DNA of 19,230 nt, from the NCBI GenBank assembly GCA_036824245.1, contig DAITAO010000062.1:1-19230 (forward strand). The letters are read 5' to 3'. A model generated the notes under the pieces. It was not told where the DNA came from. It made no database searches and saw only the letters and a program-made list of their open reading frames with translations. A program made the position numbers and the translations under genes. Below, in pieces: positions 13,248 to 19,230 of the stretch; position 1 is the stretch's first letter; each line of letters opens with the position of its first letter. The stretch is from JACVRM01 sp036824245 (GTDB lineage Bacteria; Actinomycetota; Thermoleophilia; Gaiellales; Gaiellaceae).

Positions 13248-14672
13248 ATGGACGTCAATGAGGGGCTGCTCGCGACGAAGCTGGAGGAGCTCGACCGGCT
13301 CCTCCCCAACTCGGGTGACCTGCGAGGCCTGCTCGAGTCATTCCTGCGAACAGCGAGCGATGAAGAACTCGTGCGTATCAATCCCGTCGCGTTCGCGCAG
13401 CGCCACGGCTGCGACGAAGCCGCGCTGATCGACCTCTTCCTCCACGCCCGCAAGCTCGGTCTCCTGCGGATGGAATGGCACTTCGTGTGCCCGGGCTGCG
13501 GCGACATCGTCGAGAGCTTTCAATCGCTCACCTCGGCCACGGCTCATTACTTCTGCCAGGTCTGTAGCACCGATCGCGAAGCCGATCTGAGTGACTTCAT
13601 CGAGATCACCTTCAGCGCCTCCAAGGAGATCAGACAGTCGCGATACCACGACCCCTGGTCGTTGAGCCCCGAGGAGTTCTTCTTCGCCTACCGCTTCACG
13701 GAGAACGGCGTGGTGAGTGACGGATCGCCGTTACGCGAACACCTGAAGCGCAACAGCGCCTTCTGCGCCTTCTTCAAGGCGGGCGAGACCATCACGTTCG
13801 AGGCGACTCCTGATCCCGGATACCTCTGGTTCACGAACGGACCGGTGCTGATCGTGCGCGACGATCGGACGGACGAGAGCCGGCGTTTCGCCTTCGAATA
13901 CACCGGCACGCGATCCCCCGGGTTCGAGGCCGAGATCGCCGCCGGCCCGGTGCGCATCGAGGTCACCAACGGGACGGACGAGCGGTTCGCCCTGCTCGTG
14001 GTCAACCTCCCGGGTGACTACGAGTGGAAGATGAAGCCGTTCCTATCCGGTGCGCAGCTGCTCTCGAACCAGACGTTTCTCGATCTGTTCGAGTCGGAGA
14101 CGATCGTCGCTGCCGAGGGCCTCGCGGTGAAGCGCCTCGCCCTGCTCTTCACCGACATCCAGGGCTCGACTGCACTGTACGACCGCATAGGCGACATGAA
14201 GGCGTTCGACCTCGTTCGCCTGCACTTCGGCTGTCTGAGGGATTCCATCTCCGGCAACTCGGGAGCGCTCGTGAAGACGATCGGCGATGCCGTCATGGCG
14301 AGCTTCCACGACCCGCTCGATGCGCTGAGAGCTGCATTGGACATGCATGCTCAGATCGGCCGTTTCAACAAGGAAGCCGGCGACGACCTGATCGCCTTGA
14401 AGGTCGGTGTCCATGTCGGCACGTGCCTGGCCGTGACGCTGAACGGTCGACTGGACTACTTCGGCCAGGCAGTCAATGTCGCTGCCCGCGTGCAGGCGCT
14501 GTCGGACGCCAACGAGATCTACCTCACCGATGAGATGCTGTCGATACCTGGAGCCGAGGAGCTACTGGCCGCGTTCGTGACCGAGGCGCGATCGGTGCAG
14601 CTGAAGGGCGTTCAAGGGGACGTACGAGTTCATCGCGTGCACCCAAGGGTTGGACTTACCGCAGCGCCGTGA
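13248..14672 (+). CDS. DUF5939-type adenylate cyclase with zinc ribbon
   Basis: The 474-residue soluble protein has three parts. Residues 1-80 are helical and resemble a winged-helix-like segment. A zinc ribbon follows with CPGC (Cys81, Cys84) and CQVC (Cys103, Cys106), then a beta-rich region to about 260 matching the DUF5939 type of cyclase sensor. Residues 295-465 are a class III cyclase domain with complete catalytic residues: metal aspartates Asp303 (LLFTDIQGST) and Asp347 (KTIGDAVM), substrate-specifying Lys343 and Asp403 (LDYFGQAVN), and transition-state Asn410 and Arg414. Lys/Asp predicts ATP as substrate, so cAMP production is likely. ATG at 13248 is preferred because GAAGA lies seven bases before it; GTG at 13245 is also possible. 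Its stop overlaps the convergent cyclase-ATPase gene by 17 bases. The ligand sensed is unknown. Confidence 0.92.
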   Translation: MDVNEGLLATKLEELDRLLPNSGDLRGLLESFLRTASDEELVRINPVAFAQRHGCDEAALIDLFLHARKLGLLRMEWHFVCPGCGDIVESFQSLTSATAHYFCQVCSTDREADLSDFIEITFSASKEIRQSRYHDPWSLSPEEFFFAYRFTENGVVSDGSPLREHLKRNSAFCAFFKAGETITFEATPDPGYLWFTNGPVLIVRDDRTDESRRFAFEYTGTRSPGFEAEIAAGPVRIEVTNGTDERFALLVVNLPGDYEWKMKPFLSGAQLLSNQTFLDLFESETIVAAEGLAVKRLALLFTDIQGSTALYDRIGDMKAFDLVRLHFGCLRDSISGNSGALVKTIGDAVMASFHDPLDALRAALDMHAQIGRFNKEAGDDLIALKVGVHVGTCLAVTLNGRLDYFGQAVNVAARVQALSDANEIYLTDEMLSIPGAEELLAAFVTEARSVQLKGVQGDVRVHRVHPRVGLTAAP

Positions 14673-17664
14673 TCTCTGCCAGTCTCGACCGCGTCCGCTC
14701 CACCATGACGAGATTGCCCTTCCGCTCGTAGAGCGCGAGCGCCTGCTCGAGCTCCGCTCGCGCATCCTGACCCGCAAGAGCCAGCACCTCGCCGAGGTCG
14801 ATCAGCGCGTCTGCGTGCGCGTTCAACATGTCCGTCTCTGCGGCCAGCGCGACCGCCTCGCGCGCGAGCCGCTCGCCCTCTTGGAGCTCGCCGCGCCGCG
14901 CGAGCACCTTGCCACGCACCTGCCGCCACAGCAGCTGCGGGAGGGGTTCCTCGCTCGGGGCGGTCTCGCGGCCGCGTTCGAGCCACTGCTCGGCCTCGGC
15001 GTCGCGGCCGAGCTCGAGCAGCGCCTGTGCGAGGTTGCAGCAGAACCACATGAAGTTGCTCAGCTCGCCGCTGGCGTGCGCGGTCTCGCATGCCTCTCGC
15101 GCTGCCGCCTCCGCACGGGCCGCATCGCCCTCCAGCATTGCGATGTCGAAGCGACGCGAAGCCAGGAAGGTCTGGGACCTGACGGCACCGAGCTCCGCCA
15201 TGCGGTCGGCCACTCCTGTGAGCAGGCGGTACGCCTCGTCGAATCGGCCCAGCATGGGCAGAAGGCGACCGCGGGGCGGAGCGACGCTTCGCCGCTCGAA
15301 GTCGGGGTGCTCGTCCAGCCAGTGCAGGCACTCCTCCACCGGCGTGGGGCCAAGGTACTGCGCGTTGACGAGCTGGCTCTCGGCCCAATTGATCCAGAGA
15401 CGATCGTCTGCCCGGCGCGCATGCTCGACGACACGCTCGGCCGCAGCGGCGACATCGGCCTGTAAGGGGGCCTGTATCTCCTCGGCGATCAGGAGCGCGC
15501 CGTAGGCGACGGTGAGCCCCCACTCGTCGCCTGCCGCCTCGAACACCGGCATCACCGTCCCGGCAAGGTCACGCAGTCGCTTCGCGTTCCTCTCCGTCGG
15601 GTCGAACACGCTTTCGTAGTTGGTCTGCTCGAGGCGCAGGCCAAGCTCGGAGGCCCGGTTTCCGACTGCTGCAGCATGTTCGGCCGCCTCGGCGAGACCC
15701 GACACCACAGCGGCGGCTTGTCCAGTGCTGAAGCGCGCCCAGCCCAGGTCGACCTCGAACCGCGGGTCCCGCCCTTCGACGGGCAGCAGCTCAGCCGCTC
15801 GTTGCAGCAAGTTGAGCCCGGCGCGGAAGTCCTGCCGCAGGATCGCCCGGCTCCCGACGGCCCACAGCCGCTCGCCGGCCCGGTCGGCGAGCGCTTGCGC
15901 GTGGGCGTCGCGCGGCCCCAGCTCCAGCCGGTAGCGGTAGGCCTGCTCGAGGTGGTACCCGAGCAGCTCGTCGAGCTCGACGAGCTCGGTGGCGTGCTCG
16001 TTGAGCCAGTCGGCGAACTGCTCGTGCAGCTCTGCCCGTTCGGCTTTCGGCAGGCCTTGGTAGGCGGCGTCGCGCATGAGCAGATGGCGGAAGCGAAACG
16101 CATCCTCTCCGGCGAACAGCGGCCGGTCGGGGCGGATCAGCTCCTTGCGCACGAGTGCGGTCAGCTGGGTCGTGAGCCGCGACTGCTCGGGTGTGAGCGC
16201 CTGGACGACGCCCTGGTGGAACACCTCACCTTCGACGGAGCCGCGTTCGAGCACCGACCGCTCCGGCCGGTCGAGCTGGTCGAGGCGCGCTGCCAGCAGC
16301 GCCTAGAGCGTCGGCGGCACCTCCACCTTCCCGTCCCCGTCGCCGGAGGCCTGCACCATCGCCGCCATCTCTTCGACGAACAGCGGGTTGCCGCCCGCGG
16401 CTCGCAGGATCCGCGCACGCACGTCCGCGCCCAGCTCTCGCCCGCCGATCCGCGCCTCCATCAGCGCCTCCGCCTCGTCGGAAGCGAGCGGCTGCAGCCG
16501 TAGGACGCCACTCCAGCCACTTCGCCGATCGAGCAGTTCCGGCCGCGCCATGCAGAGCAGCAAGATCGGAGCCCCAGTCGACAGGAACGTCACGTGCTCG
16601 AGGAGATCGAGGAAGACATCCTCGCCCCACTGGATGTCGTCGAACACGACGACCACGGGCCCCTCGGCGGCGATCGCCTCGAGCAGCTTGCGGAACGCCC
16701 AGGCGAACTCGTCCGTCGACGATGTGCCTTCGTGCCCGAGGAGTATGTCGAGCGCCTCGGCTGCAAGGGGATCGAGCTCCAGCCGCGACCGGTGCACCTC
16801 GAGCTGCCTCAGCACCTCCACGACCGGCCAGTAGGTGATTCCCTCGCCGTACGAGAGGCAGCGTCCGCGGACGACCGTCGCGTCGACGGCGGCCAGGAAC
16901 TCTGCCACGAGGCGCGATTTGCCCACCCCTGCCGCTCCGATCATGGTGACCAGCTCGCAAGCTGGCCCGCCGCGCGCCCGCTCCCACGCCTCGGCGAGCG
17001 CCTTCAGCTCTTGCTCGCGCCCGACCAGGAGCGAGTCGAACCGCCGTTCTACGGCCGCAGTCGACACGGCCACGAGCCGCCAGGCGGGCACGGGCTCGCG
17101 CTTGCCCTTCAACGTCAGAGGCTCGACGGGCTCCGCATCGATCGCGTCTCGCGCCAGGCGCAGGGTCGTCTCGCCGAGCAGGGTCTCACCGGGCTGCGCT
17201 GCCTGCTGCAAGCGCGCGGCGACGTTGACGGCGTCACCCGTCGCCAGCCGCTCCTCCGTGCCCGTGACCACCTCGCCACTACAGACTCCAATCCGGCCCT
17301 CGACGCCGAGCTCGGGCAGCACCACCTGCATCTCCGCCGCCGCTCGGAGAGCACGCACCGCATCGTCCTCGTGCACCGCCGGCAGCCCGAAGACGGCCAT
17401 CACCGCGTCGCCGATGAACTTCTCGACCACACCACCGTGGCGTTCGACGATCGACTTCATGCGCTCGAAGTAGCGCGCGAGTACAGCGCGAAGCGCCTCT
17501 GCGTCGATCGACTCGCCGAGCGCCGTCGAGCCGGCGACGTCGCAGAACAGCACGGTCACGACCTTGCGCTGCTCGCGCCCCCGCGCGTCCGCTTGCGCGC
17601 CGCACTCGGGACAGAACCTGAAAGAGCCGGCGGCCTCGTACCCGCATACGGCGCAGGTGGCCAC
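14656..17664 (-). pseudogene. Cyclase-AAA ATPase-TPR protein interrupted by one in-frame TAG
   Basis: One reading frame spans 1002 codons with a single stop, TAG at 16303-16305 (codon 454). Conserved sequence continues on both sides: VEVPPTL before it, then ALLAARLDQLDRPERSVLERG, as expected of an unbroken COG3899-like protein in which the TAG position is usually Gln (CAG). Upstream, residues 4-21 are a zinc ribbon (Cys4, Cys7, Cys18, Cys21). A class III cyclase domain follows with Asp42, Lys82, Asp86, Asn147 and Arg151; the adenine-specifying aspartate position is Leu140. The ATPase has Walker A GAAGVGKS at 243-250 and Walker B VVVVFDDIQW at 337-346. Downstream come about 530 residues of helical TPR-like repeats ending ...SRLAEITALR. 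The start is GTG at 17664 without a clear ribosome binding site. The event is recent, or is a sequencing error, or the stop is read through. Confidence 0.88.
16303..16305 (-). other. Premature in-frame TAG splitting the cyclase-ATPase gene
   Basis: On the minus strand the codons read CCG ACG CTC TAG GCG CTG CTG, within PPTL-stop-ALLAARLDQLD. One transition (C to T, CAG to TAG) explains it. The ATPase segment upstream would end just after the nucleotide-binding domain, losing the TPR part. A restart at GTG 16254 would lack a ribosome binding site. Confidence 0.85.
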
Positions 17665-17773
17665 GCCGCAAGTCTAGGAACGCGCAGTCAGAGCAACAAG
17701 AGCACACGCAGGCAGCGCCGGCGGGCGGATCTCATCGGGAGTTCCTTCAAGCAGCGAACGAGACGCGCACCTA

Positions 17774-18958
17774 TCACTGCTTCGCGCCCGCAACGACCTT
17801 CGACAGCGGTGAGGGAAACCGCGGCAGCACCCGGGTCCCGCCCAGCCACTCAGTCAGGCGCGCAGCCTCACGCTCGAGCGCGCGTAGTCCCTCCGCGCCG
17901 ACGTCCTCGAGCATCTGCAGGACGACCTCGCCGGAATCGCTCTGGGTCCAGCCGCCGACTATCCGCCCGTCGCACCACACGGTCGGTCCTGCGTTGCCGC
18001 TGGAATCGAACAACTGCGCCCTGTGCGGGCCGAGGTACCAGTCCCGCTCGAACCAGCCCATCGTGGTCGGATCCAGCGGCGGCAGAAGCGCGGCCCATGG
18101 CTCGACCGGATCGGTGGCCTGCAGGTCGTCGCGCAGCACGTAGCCAGTGTGTCCGTCCAGATCGACCTCCACCGCGTGGACGTCGGCCAGCGCCCTCCGC
18201 ACAGCCGCGACGGTCGAGCCGAGCCACCACTTGATGTCCGCGGCCGTACCGGGGCCGAAGGCGAGCAGCCACTGCTCGACCAGTCGCGCCACTCCCTCGG
18301 CTTCCGGGAGCGGCGCGATCTCCTCGCCCAACCAGGACGTCATCGAAGCCCAGCGGGGCCGCGAGGTGGCCCAGCCGCCGTCGTTCGACGCCCGCACGAT
18401 GTGCCCCGCTGCGGACAGCGTGGTCAAAACTCGCGGACCGACGGGGGCCTGCCCGCCCCAGGACTTCCCTTCGCCATAGGCGATCGCTCCTTGGAGCAAG
18501 GGAGTCTCATTGCGCAGTTCCGAGGAGGTGGCCTCCCTCCCATCGGACAGGGCCGCCAGCACCTGCTTCCAGGCCTCGGACAGCCAGCGTTCGCCATTCC
18601 GATGCAGCCCCGCCCTCTCGACATCGCGGATGAGCCTCCGCCGCTCGGCCTCGGCGACACGGCTGCTGGCCCCCGCTTGGGCAAACACCATCGTCTCTCG
18701 CGGGAAGATGAACAGCGTACGCCGCATCGCCAAGTGCTTGACCAGCGACCGCTCGACGTACAACGAACGCTCCATGTCCGTCACCGTCATTCCGTCTACG
18801 CGCGCCCATGCAGACATGTAGACGGTGGCGGGATCAGTCGCGTGAAGGCAGACCATGCTCCTCGCCGCCTCCACGACGTCACCCGCCCGATGACCGGGCG
18901 CCAGGCGGTGACGACGGGCCAGCCGCGAGCGGCGCTCCGCGACGTCGATCGTTCGCAC
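17774..18958 (-). CDS. HTH_42 winged-helix protein (AlkZ/YcaQ-like, possible DNA glycosylase)
   Basis: The 394-residue protein matches the HTH_42 superfamily, which includes AlkZ and YcaQ glycosylases that release alkylated or cross-linked bases. Typical features are LARRHRLAPGHRA at the N-terminus, VCLHATDPATVYMSAWARV, ERSLVKHLAMRRTLFIFPRE, and the C-terminal WARLLPPLDPTTMGWFERDW-like segment (here AALLPPLDPTTMGWFERDWY) followed by GPTVWCDGRIVGGWTQ. The place where AlkZ-type enzymes have a catalytic Q-x-Q (or Q-x-D) reads His39-Ala-Thr41-Asp42-Pro, so catalysis may differ or be lost. Start is GTG at 18958 with a weak AGGA upstream. A 109-bp gap separates it from the interrupted cyclase gene; no operon partner is evident. 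DNA binding is likely; repair activity is uncertain. Confidence 0.82.
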   Translation of the reverse strand: MRTIDVAERRSRLARRHRLAPGHRAGDVVEAARSMVCLHATDPATVYMSAWARVDGMTVTDMERSLYVERSLVKHLAMRRTLFIFPRETMVFAQAGASSRVAEAERRRLIRDVERAGLHRNGERWLSEAWKQVLAALSDGREATSSELRNETPLLQGAIAYGEGKSWGGQAPVGPRVLTTLSAAGHIVRASNDGGWATSRPRWASMTSWLGEEIAPLPEAEGVARLVEQWLLAFGPGTAADIKWWLGSTVAAVRRALADVHAVEVDLDGHTGYVLRDDLQATDPVEPWAALLPPLDPTTMGWFERDWYLGPHRAQLFDSSGNAGPTVWCDGRIVGGWTQSDSGEVVLQMLEDVGAEGLRALEREAARLTEWLGGTRVLPRFPSPLSKVVAGAKQ

Positions 18959-19034
18959 ACGGCGATCCTGCCACGGCGCTACCTCGCTTACGCTGGGGCG
19001 GCCGTCCGCGGTCGGTCAGGGATGCACGCCGAAC

Positions 19035-19230
19035 TCACGAATGAGTTTCGGTGGCGTAGCCCTCCAGGATGTCTGCCAGTTCCTTCGGGCGACTGAGCGC
19101 GGCACAGTGGCCGCTCGAGATCTCGTCAGGGGTGATGTTCAGCCGCTCGGCTACCAGCCGGCGAAAGAAGTCGGGCGGGAAGAAGCGATCCTCGGTGCAC
19201 AGCACGAATTTCGTCGGCACGTTCGGCCAC
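19035..19230 (-). CDS. Alpha/beta hydrolase, C-terminal part (runs off right edge)
   Basis: The visible 65 residues begin at the edge with WPNVPTKFVLCTEDRFFPPDF and end with ISSGHCAALSRPKELADILEGY. This is the usual end of a small alpha/beta hydrolase: a strand and acid residue (CTEDRFF), then the catalytic histidine in SGHCAALSRP. The nucleophile serine and oxyanion region lie outside the window, so substrate and completeness cannot be judged. The stop is TGA at 19035-19037, and 76 bases separate it from the HTH_42 gene on the same strand. Confidence 0.85.
   Translation of the reverse strand, partial: WPNVPTKFVLCTEDRFFPPDFFRRLVAERLNITPDEISSGHCAALSRPKELADILEGYATETHS

Noticed and set aside
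16254..16305. Treating the two halves of the cyclase-ATPase as separate normal genes
   Set aside because: Both halves are in one frame, the intervening codons are conserved domain sequence, and no ribosome binding site precedes GTG 16254.
16594..18234. Plus-strand frame of 546 codons opposite the interrupted cyclase and HTH_42 genes
   Set aside because: It runs antisense through two homologous genes and the gap between them, with shadow-type composition.

Overview
The window is about 19.2 kb of GC-rich bacterial DNA. The gene mix points to an actinobacterium, perhaps of the Thermoleophilia type (Gaiellales/Solirubrobacterales): class III nucleotide cyclases fused to ATPase and TPR regions, a DUF5939-type cyclase, a luciferase-like (F420-type) oxidoreductase, HxlR and YCII proteins, and many GTG starts. 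That placement is inference from protein families; no rRNA or other marker gene is present. I found no tRNA, rRNA, CRISPR array, insertion sequence or prophage gene.

Left part (1-5198), all on the minus strand: a DUF899 thioredoxin-like protein; a 79-codon C-terminal fragment of a RibD-C/dihydrofolate-reductase-like gene; a complete tripartite tricarboxylate transporter operon (tctC-tctB-tctA, read right to left); and a HAD-type hydrolase upstream of it.

Middle (5199-9780): a 560-bp gap with no gene I can support, then a large plus-strand cyclase-ATPase-TPR protein with a clear ribosome binding site, a convergent metallophosphoesterase, and a decayed GNAT acetyltransferase that has lost the middle of its domain and carries a one-base frameshift.

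Right-middle (9882-12520): a divergent HxlR regulator faces a tight three-gene operon (LLM-class oxidoreductase, hemerythrin-like protein, LUD-domain protein). Each junction is a 4-base GTGA stop/start overlap. The AT-rich space between regulator and operon carries a repeated GTTACTTTT element, a likely operator. This looks like a self-contained redox- or electrophile-responsive module and is the most system-like unit in the window.

Right part (12689-19230): a YCII protein (minus), a DUF5939/zinc-ribbon adenylate cyclase (plus), a second cyclase-ATPase-TPR gene (minus) broken by a single in-frame TAG, an HTH_42 (AlkZ/YcaQ-like) protein (minus), and the C-terminal end of an alpha/beta hydrolase that runs off the right edge.

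Two themes stand out. Three separate class III cyclases lie within 12 kb and differ in their substrate-specifying residues. The window also holds three broken genes (DHFR-like fragment, GNAT, nonsense-interrupted cyclase-ATPase), so it looks like accessory DNA in turnover, unless the single-base lesions are sequencing errors.
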